64,000 bases of DNA from Desulfobacterales bacterium (GCA_015231595.1 JADGBH010000011.1:21486-85485); one strand, 5' to 3'; shown: positions 36,172-45,303, numbered from the stretch's first letter. The notes: generated from the sequence alone by a model not told the origin. A program made the numbers and translations.

Positions 36172-36918
36172 ATGGCTGTTTATAAAATTCACCCTATAGT
36201 AATGGGTACAAAGATTTTTGATAAAGGAATGATGACGTATCAAAATGATTATGGTTCTACTTATACAATTCCGATTTATTGTTTTTATTTAGAAGGAAGC
36301 GATAAAAACATACTTATCGATACTGGGGAATTAAGCCCCATTAAATCCAATGACCGTGAATCTGCAATTTCTGGGAAAATATATACTTTTGAAGAGGGCT
36401 TAAAACAGTTCGGACTTGCTCCAAGAAATATTGATATAGTAATTCATACACATCTACATAATGACCACTGTGAAAATGACTATAAATGTATAAATGCTAA
36501 ATTTTATGTACACCAAAAAGAAATAGATAGAATCCATAATCCTCATCCCCTTGATTTTAGATACTTAGAAGACTATTTTACGGATGTGGAAGAAAACGGT
36601 CAGGTTATTCCAATCACAGAAGATACAGAAATTATAGATGGGATAAAGGTAATACATACTCCTGCACATACAGAAGGAGGTTTGTCCGTAATGATAAATA
36701 CTCCGTCAGGCAATGCGATAATCACAGGATTTTGCGCTATAATGGAAAATTTTTATCCTCCAAAGTCTATAACTTCTATGGAAATGGAAGTTATACCGCC
36801 AGGGACTCATGTTAATGTTTATGAATCCTATGATATTTTATTAAAAATAAAAAACTCGGCAGATATTCTTATTCCTCTCCATGAGCCAAAATTTGCCTCA
36901 ATAGAAACCATTGAGTAA
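36172..36918 (+). CDS. Metallo-beta-lactamase-fold hydrolase (lactonase-like)
   Basis: A 248-residue MBL-fold protein with HTHLHNDHCEND (H-x-H-x-D-H, about residues 100-111), a second ligand in IHTPAHTEGGLSV, and a terminal LIPLHEPKF that gives another histidine. The pattern is that of N-acyl homoserine lactonase and related lactonases. A conserved D/C ligand seems altered (GNAIITGFCAIM where family members often have D). The substrate is unknown. AGAGG precedes the ATG. It begins a plus-strand run after a 235-bp AT-rich gap divergent from the dksA-type gene. Confidence 0.8.
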   Translation: MAVYKIHPIVMGTKIFDKGMMTYQNDYGSTYTIPIYCFYLEGSDKNILIDTGELSPIKSNDRESAISGKIYTFEEGLKQFGLAPRNIDIVIHTHLHNDHCENDYKCINAKFYVHQKEIDRIHNPHPLDFRYLEDYFTDVEENGQVIPITEDTEIIDGIKVIHTPAHTEGGLSVMINTPSGNAIITGFCAIMENFYPPKSITSMEMEVIPPGTHVNVYESYDILLKIKNSADILIPLHEPKFASIETIE

Positions 36919-36948
36919 TTAATATATTTTAATGAAAGGGTAAAAAAT

Positions 36949-37791
36949 ATGGTTTATAGCTTAAATAAAATAATTATTTGCTCCGGGATACTCTTATCTC
37001 TTATTTACGTTTTTTTTAATGAAACTTATGCATGGGCAGATGATTTAGAAAAAAATCTTTTAGAAATAATCCAAGATTTTGAAAGACACATAGGAAATGC
37101 TGACATAAATAAAAAATACTACATTGTAGTCAGGTCATTTATAGACACCCCTTCAAATAAAAGAAAAAGAATTTCAGCAGAAATTGAAGACAGTCTTGTG
37201 GACATAATCATTGAAATGTTTAGGGACAAAAAGAATATAATCGTTCTTGAACGAAAGAGGATTGAAGCTCTTGAAAAAGAAGTTGCAGATGAGGCCAACA
37301 ATATTCACTTTGAAGAAGGTGTTTTAGAAAAAAAACTTGGTAAAAAACTTGGAGCTGGTTTTTTAATTACAGGAACTATATCGAAACTAAGTAAAAGTCT
37401 TAGAATACGAGCAAAAATGATAGATATTATCACGGGTGAAATTATCTCGAGTTCAAGCTGCAATGTAAGGCTTGATGAAATAGATCCGGCGTTTATAAGC
37501 GATTACGATGATGAAAAACAGACAAGCAAACCTAAAAAAGAAGAACCAAAACATTCAACACAAAAGGTTAAAACTACCTCAAAAGAAGTAAAACCTGTTA
37601 ATAGTTACAATCAGGATCAAGACCCTGGACAATGGGCTCCTAATCCAGCCCCTAATACCCCATCTTATCAGCCTATGGGGAATTTTTGCTGTGATATTTG
37701 GGGAAATAAACGATGCCAGCTTGTTCAACCAGTGCCAGTAGGCACCTCCTGCTTTTGTGTAGGTCAAGGATGGGGATATGCTTGTGAATAA
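36949..37791 (+). CDS. Secreted FlgO/CsgG-like protein with Cys-rich tail
   Basis: 280 residues. An N-terminal signal region (IIICSGILLSLIYVFFNETYAWA) is followed by a domain (about residues 40-185) with the pattern YYIVVRSFIDTP, DIIIEMFRDKKNIIVLERKRIEAL, GAGFLITGTISKL, RAKMIDIITGEIISSSS. This is typical of the FlgO/CsgG-type domain of outer-membrane-associated proteins. A charged linker (190-225) follows, then a compact tail with six cysteines (FCCDIWGNKRCQL, GTSCFCVGQGW, ACE at the very end). The fusion of such a domain to a disulfide-rich tail is unusual. AAGGG precedes the ATG. Confidence 0.6.
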   Translation: MVYSLNKIIICSGILLSLIYVFFNETYAWADDLEKNLLEIIQDFERHIGNADINKKYYIVVRSFIDTPSNKRKRISAEIEDSLVDIIIEMFRDKKNIIVLERKRIEALEKEVADEANNIHFEEGVLEKKLGKKLGAGFLITGTISKLSKSLRIRAKMIDIITGEIISSSSCNVRLDEIDPAFISDYDDEKQTSKPKKEEPKHSTQKVKTTSKEVKPVNSYNQDQDPGQWAPNPAPNTPSYQPMGNFCCDIWGNKRCQLVQPVPVGTSCFCVGQGWGYACE

Positions 37792-37845
37792 ACAAGTAAT
37801 AGTTTAAAAAAATTAACTTATCATACTCTGACAAGGAAATTTAAA

Positions 37846-38340
37846 ATGAAGCTTACAGATATTGCTCCTATAAAAAAATGGACAGAAATAGAGGATAAAA
37901 TTCATGATATCTCAGGTTTACATGTTTCAGTATTTGATATTGATGGATTCAGAATAATTGAAGATAAAAATTATCCCAACAAACTTTGTGCTGCAATAAA
38001 GTCGACTAAAAAAGGTCAAAGTTTTATTTGCTCTGTTGCGCACCAGAATATTGCAAATCAAGCAATGAATTCAAAAAAATCTTTAATTGAAGAATGCGAT
38101 GCAGGTCTTTTAAAATTACTTGTCCCGATATTTGTAAATGGGGAATTTATAGGAAGCATTGGCGGATGCGGTCATATACTTGACGGAGGAGAGATAGATC
38201 CATTTCTTATAAGCAAAACTATTGATATTGATGAAAATGAAATAAATAAACTTTCCTCTGGCATTCCTAATATGTCTGTTAAAAAAGCAGAATCAATTAT
38301 AAATGAGATTGAGTCATTATTAGGTTCAATTATTTGCTAA
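37846..38340 (+). CDS. PocR-type sensory domain protein
   Basis: A stand-alone 164-residue PocR-like sensor domain. Evidence: the N-terminal WTEIEDKIHDISGLHVSVFDIDG, the cysteine positions in KLCAAIKSTKKGQSFICSVAHQN and IEECDAG, then LLVPIFVNGEFIGSIGGCGH. PocR domains sense small ligands or metal/redox state and are usually fused to kinases or DNA-binding domains; here there is no output domain. It lies 54 bp after the FlgO-like gene, with AAGGAAA before the ATG. Direct partners are not apparent. Confidence 0.75.
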   Translation: MKLTDIAPIKKWTEIEDKIHDISGLHVSVFDIDGFRIIEDKNYPNKLCAAIKSTKKGQSFICSVAHQNIANQAMNSKKSLIEECDAGLLKLLVPIFVNGEFIGSIGGCGHILDGGEIDPFLISKTIDIDENEINKLSSGIPNMSVKKAESIINEIESLLGSIIC

Positions 38341-38424
38341 AAAAGCTTAATATAATCAGGTCGCTCCATAGAGATTTGTGAAATGTATTTATTTAATTGA
38401 GTCAAGCCATAGTTTATATTAGTT

Positions 38425-38574
38425 CTATTTGGCATCTTCCCACATTTTTTTAAATTTATTTTGATAACGAGCGGGCAATACTTTCCATAAAATTAAATTG
38501 TTTTTAAAATAATTGGGATCGTCAAGATGGTATGTTTTGATTTCTTCTGGAGTTAAGTGTTCCTTGATTGAGGT
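38425..38574 (-). pseudogene. Orphan coding tail, no start codon
   Basis: On the minus strand, 49 codons run open from a stop at 38575 to TAG at 38425 and read like a real protein end (SIKEHLTPEEIKTYHLDDP then KVLPARYQNKFKKMWEDAK). There is no usable start; the only ATG is five codons before the stop. I take it for the remnant of a lost gene but cannot name the family. It lies between the PocR gene and the iscB remnant. Confidence 0.35.
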
Positions 38575-38591
38575 CTAATTTTTAATACAAA

Positions 38592-38620
38592 ATATATTAA
38601 AATGTTCAATTTTAATATAT
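38592..38620. repeat. AT-rich perfect hairpin upstream of the iscB remnant
   Basis: 12-bp arms (ATATATTAAAAT and its complement) surround a GTTCA loop. A wider pair GGTCTAA (38573-38579) and TTAGACC (38639-38645) encloses it. It could mark the left end of the IscB-bearing element or be a terminator for the orphan frame. Confidence 0.55.
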
Positions 38621-38639
38621 AAAATGTTTAAATAGAGGT

Positions 38640-38771
38640 TAGACCACAGGCCAAATAATTACAGGTAGCACCCTTGGTTTTTCCAGCTTAGGCAATGCGT
38701 TAAATCTTGTAATCAGGTCAGGAAAACTCAACGATTCATTGAATCGTCTTACAAAATTTTTTAAGGATTTT
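38640..38771 (+). ncRNA. Candidate omega-RNA region of the iscB remnant (speculative)
   Basis: IscB effectors take their guide RNA from the DNA just upstream of their gene. This 132-bp stretch has a possible stem ATTACAGG/CTTGTAAT with a GC-richer loop, and a perfect 8-bp hairpin ACGATTCA-T-TGAATCGT at 38731-38747 directly before the iscB start. There is no sequence comparison behind this call; only position and folding potential support it. Confidence 0.2.
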
Positions 38772-39095
38772 ATGTATCAAGTTTATGTAATATCAAATAC
38801 AGATAAGCCATTGATGCCGACAGTAAGGTTCGGAAAGGTAAGAAGGATGTTAAAATCAGGGCGAGCTATAGTTATTTCCAGAAAACCATTTACGATTAAG
38901 CTTCTTTATGATACGCCCGAAATTGTTCAGTCTTTGACGTTAGGAATTGACCCAGGCACTAATAATATTGGAGTTGCTGTTAGACGTGAAGACAGGGTTG
39001 CTGTTTTTTTTGGTGAGTTAGAAACAAGAACACTTTTTAATTCTGGATTCCAGCCTTCGCTGGAATCCAGTTTAAATATTATGCTGTTGTTTTAA
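38772..39095 (+). pseudogene. iscB: Truncated IscB (PLMP domain and RuvC-I only)
   Basis: 107 codons. The protein begins MYQVYVISNTDKPLMPT, with the PLMP motif that names the IscB/TnpB-related N-terminal domain. KVRRMLKSGRAIVISRKPFT and the RuvC-I strand LTLGIDPGTNNIGVAV with its catalytic aspartate follow, and then FFGELETRT, where the bridge helix should start. Full IscB proteins run to about 400-500 residues with HNH, RuvC-II and RuvC-III; all are missing. The frame is cut inside a perfect 12-bp inverted repeat (39043-39070) and the last ~20 codons are foreign. AAGGA lies upstream of the ATG at 38772; an upstream in-frame TTG adds an unrelated stretch. Confidence 0.82.
39043..39070. repeat. 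Perfect inverted repeat (CTGGATTCCAGC arms) at the iscB break
   Basis: 12-bp arms at 39043-39054 and 39059-39070 flank a CTTC loop. The right half and following bases (GGAATCCAGTTTAAAT) recur near 50608-50623, so it belongs to a dispersed repeat family. It lies where the iscB similarity stops. Confidence 0.7.
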
Positions 39096-39116
39096 AGCGT
39101 TAACTACTTATAGAAT

Positions 39117-40847
39117 TTAGGGTTTTCCATCTTCAAAAAGTTTCTGGGGCTGAAGCGGCTGAAAGAAATTTTCCGCTCGACCTGCAGCAAGAGATAATTG
39201 TTCTTTTTCCATGTTATTAACAATAATTCTGCCTGAAGTTTTAAGTAGATGAATGCAGGCAGAAATTCCCATATTTACTATTCCTTGCCCTAAAGAACTT
39301 ATTTTATATTTATTCATTGGATCTGAAATATAATACTTTGCAGAAATTTTCGTTAAATTAACAGCAAGGTTAATGATTCTATCAGTATATTTTCCTTTGA
39401 CAGGATTCTTTTTTATTTCATAAATCAAGTCAAAAATTTGTTGAGCTTCTTCTTTAGTATAGGGTAGGGATTTTACAAAATTAGTTCCTTCTGGGCTTAA
39501 TACTTTTTCTGACCATGACAGCATTTGCATCAATTGATCCAAAGAAATTTCCCTAATCGCCAAAAGTCTTTTAATTATTCTTCTAAAAATTTCAACAGCG
39601 GTATTTGCAGCCTCTCTGACCATGTTATTAATAAAGCCTCCAACTTGAATCATTGATAAACCAGAATTTAAATAATGGTCAATGAAAACTTTTATAATAT
39701 CAACTATAGTATCTAAAACCTCATCCGCTTTAACTCCAATAGCAGCGTCATTCATAGGATTTATTTTTAACATGTCTTTAGGATGGCCTGGAGCCATGAC
39801 TGATGGATTTATAAAGTCAGCCATTATAGTTCCATCTTGTGATTTAATTTTACATATATCTATCTCAATTGGTCTTACTAAGACTTTATAGGCTTTTGCG
39901 GCTATAAAAACTTCTTCTTTTCCCATTGATTCAAAAACTTTTTCTAATGCGGGCCTGCTTACTGTTAAACTTATGTTTACAGCAAAATTAATAAGCTTTC
40001 GAGCAAATGCTGGAACCCCCATAAGTTCAGTTGGCTTCATAACATAAAAAGAAGCAACTCCTTCAACTATCTGCATTGAAACATCAACAGCTGCTTTAGC
40101 ATAATAAGCTTGTCTTGGATCTTCATAGGCGGCATTTAAGAGTTCTATAGCTTTTTTGCCTAATTCTTGAGATAAAGGCATCGCTGACATATAATTAGCG
40201 TCTAATTTTATCGGCAACGCATCATTAAAATCCATATCTGCGACATGTAAGATACTTTCACCCCAATTTACAATAATCATTAATTGTTCTCTGGATAAAT
40301 TTTTAAATACTCTTTTTCCAGTTTTACGGGTAACACTTAAAATAGTCCTCACTCCTGTAGTAAGAAGTTTACGAGCTAATTTGCCAGAATTAATTAAATC
40401 TGTAATCATAATAATAATTTCACCAACTGTGCTATCAGTTACATCCATAATAGCGTCAATTAGCTCATCTGTATTTATTTTTTCACGAGGATTTTTACGT
40501 ATTTTATCAAGAGCCATTAATATTTCTTCTGATATATTTGTAGGCATTGGTGTAATGTAATAAGTTGTTGGATTGACGGCTATTTTGATTTCATTAGATT
40601 TGATAGAACCTTTATCTTCCAAATTAATAATTTCATTTTTATTTGTATCGGAAGTGGCTTGAAATGAGGGTTTTGTTTCAGTAAATAGTTTAGAAATAAA
40701 CTTTATTAGCTGTAAAAAAATAATTACAGCCGTAGCTGAAATAATAAACCTTAAAAAACCATTTAGCGGTAAATACGTTTCGCTACCGATTGTAAGTCCT
40801 ATGACTAAGCCTAAAAAAATTAGTAATTTGATTAATAATTTTATCAT
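39117..40847 (-). CDS. Large membrane-anchored protein with internal duplication, unknown function
   Basis: 576 residues. Two N-terminal hydrophobic segments (about 5-21 and 30-48) are followed by an all-helical soluble region. An internal duplication is clear: residues about 186-318 (REQLMIIVNWGESIL, AIELLNAAYEDPRQAYYAKA, FARKLINFAVNISL, GKEEVFIAAKAY) match about 436-556 (LDQLMQMLSWSEKVL, IFDLIYEIKKNPVKGKYTDR, LGQGIVNMGISACI, EKEQLSLAAGRAE). I do not recognise the family. The domain style resembles the helical-repeat protein at 31.3 kb, but no real relation is visible. GGGGAGG lies before the ATG. It stands alone. Confidence 0.6.
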   Translation of the reverse strand: MIKLLIKLLIFLGLVIGLTIGSETYLPLNGFLRFIISATAVIIFLQLIKFISKLFTETKPSFQATSDTNKNEIINLEDKGSIKSNEIKIAVNPTTYYITPMPTNISEEILMALDKIRKNPREKINTDELIDAIMDVTDSTVGEIIIMITDLINSGKLARKLLTTGVRTILSVTRKTGKRVFKNLSREQLMIIVNWGESILHVADMDFNDALPIKLDANYMSAMPLSQELGKKAIELLNAAYEDPRQAYYAKAAVDVSMQIVEGVASFYVMKPTELMGVPAFARKLINFAVNISLTVSRPALEKVFESMGKEEVFIAAKAYKVLVRPIEIDICKIKSQDGTIMADFINPSVMAPGHPKDMLKINPMNDAAIGVKADEVLDTIVDIIKVFIDHYLNSGLSMIQVGGFINNMVREAANTAVEIFRRIIKRLLAIREISLDQLMQMLSWSEKVLSPEGTNFVKSLPYTKEEAQQIFDLIYEIKKNPVKGKYTDRIINLAVNLTKISAKYYISDPMNKYKISSLGQGIVNMGISACIHLLKTSGRIIVNNMEKEQLSLAAGRAENFFQPLQPQKLFEDGKP

Positions 40848-41022
40848 TCGTCCTCCCCTAAAAAAGTTTAAAGTTTATATTTATAATAAAATTAATTTAT
40901 AAAGGTATATATATATTAAGATAAATTAATGCAATTTTTTTTTAAGGAATATAGAAAGACTTAAAAGGCATAGAAACGGAAATGGGGATATAAAAAAGTC
41001 TAATGATGGATTTGCTGAAATT

Positions 41023-41409
41023 CTATCTCGCAAGAAATAAAATATACATAATGATTCCGGCGCTTGAAATTAAGCCTATAAATATTAGGGAAAGAGGATA
41101 TTTATCACTTTTGCGGCGGTATCTCTTAATGCTGAAGGTGAGTCCAATAATGCTTAACATCAAACCCGCTATCATAAGATAGAAAATCCGATGGACTAAA
41201 GCAAGATTCCATTCTGTATTTCTTTGAAGATTGAAAAATCTGTCCATCAGAGTAACTTCTTCAGGTCTTGCTCGTTGTAATATATACATTACTGCAAACA
41301 TTAAGAGCCAGCTTAATACTCCCAAAAATCTTATTGTATTAACTAAAAAATCAGGACCTCTACGCCGTTCACGTTTTATTTCTCCATCTGTATCTTCCAT
41401 TTTATACAT
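41023..41409 (-). CDS. Small polytopic membrane protein, unknown
   Basis: About 128 residues with three hydrophobic segments (FLGVLSWLLMFAVMYIL, HRIFYLMIAGLMLSIIGLTF, LSLIFIGLISSAGIIMYILF) and a charged N-terminus (MYKMEDTDGEIKRERRRG). The frame extends upstream to 41445, but I take the ATG at 41409, which has GGTTGG upstream; ATG at 41400 is an alternative. No family recognised. It is downstream of glgA on the same strand and separated from it by a strong AT-rich hairpin. Confidence 0.55.
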   Translation of the reverse strand: MYKMEDTDGEIKRERRRGPDFLVNTIRFLGVLSWLLMFAVMYILQRARPEEVTLMDRFFNLQRNTEWNLALVHRIFYLMIAGLMLSIIGLTFSIKRYRRKSDKYPLSLIFIGLISSAGIIMYILFLAR

Positions 41410-41496
41410 TATACAAACCAACCTTGCTATTGATAATAATATCAATAAAAAAACAATTAAAGTCCTATCAATAATATTTTTAGCCTTAAGTATAGT

Positions 41497-41530
41497 TTAA
41501 TTTTATTGATAAATCTATCAATAAAATTAA
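41497..41530 (-). terminator. Probable terminator hairpin after glgA
   Basis: Perfect 14-bp AT-rich arms (41497-41510 and 41517-41530) around a 6-base loop, 15 bp beyond the glgA stop. There is no T-run on the minus strand after it, so termination is inferred from position. Confidence 0.4.
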
Positions 41531-41544
41531 ATTTCGTAAAATTT

Positions 41545-43053
41545 TTACTTTTTAATTAAAGGACATTTAAGCATTCTTTCATATAATTCAATATATTGTT
41601 TCGCTGTAACACTGTGATTGAATCTTGCCGCACTTTCTTCCATAATTCTTTTTATTTGAGGTTCTTTTATTTCTGGGGGCAAATTATAAAATCTCATTGC
41701 TTCATTAATTGCCCAAAAAAGTCCGTTAGAATCAAAATTTTTAAAGACAAAACCATTCCCTGTATTTTTTTCAATATCAATATGAGTTATTGTATCATGA
41801 ATTCCTCCAGTATCATGAACTACAGGAAGATTTCCATAAATTGGCGCAATCATTTGAGGCAACCCGCAAGGTTCAAACCGAGAAGGCATTAAAATGAAGT
41901 CAGATGCAGCGTAAGCAATATGTTCAAACCTTTCTCTAAAATCTATTAAAGCAACTCTATCATTTAAATTATGATGATTAACTATTTCTTTAAAGTATTT
42001 TTTATACTCCCCATCAGCTACAAAAATAATTTGAAGATTTTGATGCCAATAGGATGATACAACCCTATATAAAATTTCACTTAAAAGCTGACATCCTTTT
42101 TGAATATTATCAAGGCGTGATGGCCAAAAAAATAGAGGAGCTGATTCATCTTTAATAAGTCCAAATGATTCCTGGAGAAAACGCTTGTTATATTGCTTGC
42201 CTACATAAAAATCTTCTGAATTATAATTCCATGCTAAATGCTTATCTTGTTCAGGATTAAATAATGGGTCAGGAGCATTTAATATACCAGTAGCACATCC
42301 TGATCTCCATTTATTTATAAGTTCACTTCTTATGGAATCCTCAACAAAACTATGTTTGCCTTCAACAATTTCTATAAGAAATGTAGGGCTTACTGTATTA
42401 ACAAAATGGGATGAAAAAATTCCACTCGTTAAAAAATCAATGTTGTTTGTTTCCCTTGATTCTTGATAGTTAATAGGCATTTTTTCAAAATAAAGATTTT
42501 CCCAACAAGCCTCAACATCAAGGCCTCTTTCTTCAATAATAGACATCTGACTTTTTACAGTATGGATATTATGAATTGTAAAAAGACATGGAATACCAAG
42601 TTTTCTTGCCATAGCAGGAATAAGCCCTGTCATCCAGTCATTACAATGTATTAAGTCAGGCTGAACAGTAGGAATAATGTTATTAATAACTTCCCGCTGA
42701 AAAGCTAAAGCAACTTTTGTATTTTCAAGTCCATCTTTAGAATAAATATGATCAACATAAAAAAAAGCCCGATCTTCAGCTAAATGAATTCTATCATGGG
42801 GCATTTTTCTTTTTATGGCATTTAGTTCACGATTAAGAAAAGGTGCTAATTTTTCTCGAAATATAGCTCGATAATTTGGTAAAGCAATATGAACATCTGC
42901 CCCTTGATCGAATAAGGCATTAATCAAAGCGGCTGATACGTCTGCAAGACCTCCTGCTTTGGCGGTAAGAAAGTTTGCAAATGAACCCATTCTGTTAGGA
43001 AGATACGTAACTTCAGGTGTGACAATCAATACTCTTGGATTTAATGTACTCAT
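41545..43053 (-). CDS. glgA: Glycogen/starch synthase GlgA
   Basis: GlgA elongates alpha-1,4-glucan from ADP- or UDP-glucose. The 502-residue GT5 protein has the N-terminal substrate motif KAGGLADVSAAL (usually KTGGLADV; the second residue is Ala here), the acceptor region DLIHCNDWMTGLIPAM, and the C-terminal GT-B motif MPSRFEPCGLPQMIAPIYG with the catalytic Glu. The open frame starts at 43071, but the ATG at 43053 has GAAGGAG at the right distance. No other glycogen genes are nearby. Confidence 0.88.
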   Translation of the reverse strand: MSTLNPRVLIVTPEVTYLPNRMGSFANFLTAKAGGLADVSAALINALFDQGADVHIALPNYRAIFREKLAPFLNRELNAIKRKMPHDRIHLAEDRAFFYVDHIYSKDGLENTKVALAFQREVINNIIPTVQPDLIHCNDWMTGLIPAMARKLGIPCLFTIHNIHTVKSQMSIIEERGLDVEACWENLYFEKMPINYQESRETNNIDFLTSGIFSSHFVNTVSPTFLIEIVEGKHSFVEDSIRSELINKWRSGCATGILNAPDPLFNPEQDKHLAWNYNSEDFYVGKQYNKRFLQESFGLIKDESAPLFFWPSRLDNIQKGCQLLSEILYRVVSSYWHQNLQIIFVADGEYKKYFKEIVNHHNLNDRVALIDFRERFEHIAYAASDFILMPSRFEPCGLPQMIAPIYGNLPVVHDTGGIHDTITHIDIEKNTGNGFVFKNFDSNGLFWAINEAMRFYNLPPEIKEPQIKRIMEESAARFNHSVTAKQYIELYERMLKCPLIKK

Positions 43054-43355
43054 TTTTTCTCCTTCCGCCATAAACTAAAAATTATTAATATGAATTAATC
43101 TATATTACACTGGCAAAAACTATACCGTTTTTCTTATATTAAAATTTACCGTAAATAAAGAAAATTCTTAATTTGTTATTGTCAACAATTTTTACGAAAT
43201 ATAAAAAAAACGAACATAAAAATATAGTCGAAAATAATTTAATTATTTATTGTTAAAATTGAACTTAGAATATAATGTTTATTCTGTTTTATTTTTTCGC
43301 GTATTTAGTGTATTTCGTGATTATTTTTTTTAGTCAGTTTGAAAGGGAATATTAT

Positions 43356-43453
43356 TGGCGGAGGTGCATGGGAATCGAACCCACCCGGGACGGTTTTAGC
43401 GCCCCACACCGGATTTGAAGTCCGGGAGCCCCACCAGCGAGCTGTGCACCTCC
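43356..43453 (-). tRNA. selC: tRNA-Sec (selenocysteine, anticodon TCA)
   Basis: Read on the minus strand, the 98-nt gene begins GGAGGTGCACAGCTCGCTGG. It has the anticodon loop CTTCAAA with TCA, a long extra arm and a T-loop GGTTCGATTCC, and the acceptor stem GGAGGTGCA pairs with TGCACCTCC. The discriminator is G and CCA is encoded. The long acceptor/T stem and large variable arm are specific to tRNA-Sec. I see no selA, selB or selD here and no clear in-frame Sec TGA. Confidence 0.95.
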
Positions 43454-43573
43454 ATGTTTTTTATAACTTAAATATTCTTTTATAGAATTTTAAGTTATTG
43501 TCAATAGTTTAGTATGAAACTTTTTTAAAATAAATTGCAGTCATTTAAAAAAATATGTTAATCATGTAAAATT

Positions 43574-44161
43574 ATGAATCAAAAAGAAAATACAATAAGG
43601 GCATTTATTGCAGTTGAAATCCCACAAAATATTTTTCCTTTCTTGAAAAAAACTTGTGAAAATTTCAAGTCAATAATAAAAAAAACAAATAGGATAAGTT
43701 GGGTTAATATAGAAAATATCCACATCACCCTGAAATTTTTAGGTGATATTAATATTGATGCAATAGATAAAATTAAAGAAGCAATTAAAATAACTGCAAA
43801 ACAAATATCTCCTTTTTCTTTAAAGCTTAAGGAAATTGGTGTTTTTCCAAGTGTAAGAAAACCTCGCGTTATTTGGCTTGGAATATCAGAAAACGTAAAA
43901 AAACTTATAACTTTAAATGAAATACTTGAAGATAACATGGAAAAAATAGGTTTCAGCAAAGAAGAAAAGCAATTTAAAGCTCACATTACAATGGCTCGAG
44001 TTAAAGAAATAAAATCCTATGAAGAAATAGCTAACGCTATTAATAGTGTTTCTGCCCCAGAATCTGAATCATTTATGTGTGATAAATTAATTCTATTTCA
44101 AAGCACCCTAAAACCAACTGGAGCAATATACAATAAAATTATAGTAGAACCTTTAAAATAA
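43574..44161 (+). CDS. thpR: RNA 2',3'-cyclic phosphodiesterase ThpR
   Basis: The 195-residue protein has the two catalytic HxT motifs of the 2H phosphoesterase family: HITLKFLG (about residues 50-57) and HITMARVK (about 137-144). N-terminal RAFIAVEIP and VWLGISE-like stretches fit ThpR (formerly 2'-5' RNA ligase). It opens 2',3'-cyclic phosphate on RNA ends. It is 23 bp upstream of recA on the same strand, an order seen in several bacteria. Confidence 0.9.
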   Translation: MNQKENTIRAFIAVEIPQNIFPFLKKTCENFKSIIKKTNRISWVNIENIHITLKFLGDINIDAIDKIKEAIKITAKQISPFSLKLKEIGVFPSVRKPRVIWLGISENVKKLITLNEILEDNMEKIGFSKEEKQFKAHITMARVKEIKSYEEIANAINSVSAPESESFMCDKLILFQSTLKPTGAIYNKIIVEPLK

Positions 44162-44184
44162 AAAAATAAAATTAAGGAGGATCA

Positions 44185-45291
44185 ATGGCAAGTTCCCAAA
44201 AAGAAATTAATCAAGGTGGTACAGCTCAAGAAAAGGAGAAAGCTTTAGAAGGAGCCTTATCTCAAATAGAAAAAGTATATGGAAAAGGCGCAATCATGAA
44301 GCTTGGAGGCAATCCCATACTTCAAGTCCCTACTATACCAACTGGGTCAATATCATTGGATAGGGCTTTAGGCATAGGAGGTTTGCCTCGAGGAAGAATC
44401 ACAGAAATTTATGGACCTGAATCATCAGGAAAAACAACGTTAGCCCTTCATGTAGTTGCTGAAGCCCAACAAAGGGGAGGCATAGCAGCTTTTATAGATG
44501 CTGAACATGCGCTTGATATAATTTATGCTAAAAAATTAGGAGTCAATTGTGATGAGCTTCTTGTTTCTCAGCCTGATACTGGAGAGCAAGCTCTTGAAAT
44601 AGTAGAAATGCTTGTAAGAAGTGGAGCTATAGATATAATAGTTATAGACTCAGTCGCTGCTTTAGTTCCCCGTGCTGAAATAGAAGGCGAAATGGGAGAC
44701 GCTCATATGGCTCTTCAAGCAAGGCTTATGTCTCAGGCTTTAAGAAAGCTTACAGCAATTATAGGAAAAACCCATACCTCTTTGATTTTTATAAATCAGC
44801 TTCGTATGAAAATAGGTCTTGTATTCGGAAACCCTGAAACAACTACCGGTGGAAATGCTTTAAAGTTTTATGCCTCACTCAGACTTGAAATCAGAAAAGG
44901 TAACCCAATCAAAGAAGGTCCAGATGTAATTGGTCATAGAACAAAAGTAAAAGTTGTTAAAAATAAACTCGCACCACCATTTAAAGAAGCAGAATTTGAT
45001 TTAACTTTTGGAGACGGTATCTCAAAAATTGGCGATCTTTTAGACGTAGGCGTAGAAGTCGGAATAATTGATAAAAGCGGTTCATGGTATTCATTTGAAG
45101 GAGAAAGAATCGGTCAAGGCAGAGAAAATGTTAAGAAATTTTTTAATGACAACCCTGAAATATATAATACAATGAGAAGTAGAGTCAGGGAAAAATTAGG
45201 TTATGGGGAAAAAGAGAAACCTGAAGAATCAAAATCAAAAGATACTTCTAAAGAATCAAAATCAAAAGACGTTTCTAAAGATTCAAAATAA
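44185..45291 (+). CDS. recA: Recombinase A
   Basis: RecA forms ATP-dependent filaments on single-stranded DNA for homologous repair and SOS induction. The 368-residue protein has Walker [12 protein letters not shown] (about residue 75), the Walker B strand [14 protein letters not shown], and the loop-2 region [21 protein letters not shown]. The acidic C-terminal tail contains two KESKSKD-type repeats (about residues 345-368), low complexity. AAGGAGG lies just before the ATG. alaS follows directly with no recX between, unlike many proteobacteria. Confidence 0.97.
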   Translation: MASSQKEINQGGTAQEKEKALEGALSQIEKVYGKGAIMKLGGNPILQVPTIPTGSISLDRALGIGGLPRGRITEIYGPESSGKTTLALHVVAEAQQRGGIAAFIDAEHALDIIYAKKLGVNCDELLVSQPDTGEQALEIVEMLVRSGAIDIIVIDSVAALVPRAEIEGEMGDAHMALQARLMSQALRKLTAIIGKTHTSLIFINQLRMKIGLVFGNPETTTGGNALKFYASLRLEIRKGNPIKEGPDVIGHRTKVKVVKNKLAPPFKEAEFDLTFGDGISKIGDLLDVGVEVGIIDKSGSWYSFEGERIGQGRENVKKFFNDNPEIYNTMRSRVREKLGYGEKEKPEESKSKDTSKESKSKDVSKDSK

Positions 45292-45303
45292 ATGGAGTTA
45301 CAA

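Noticed and set aside
38739..38771. N-terminal extension of the iscB frame from a TTG
   Set aside because: The ATG at 38772 has a proper AAGGA and begins the family's usual sequence.
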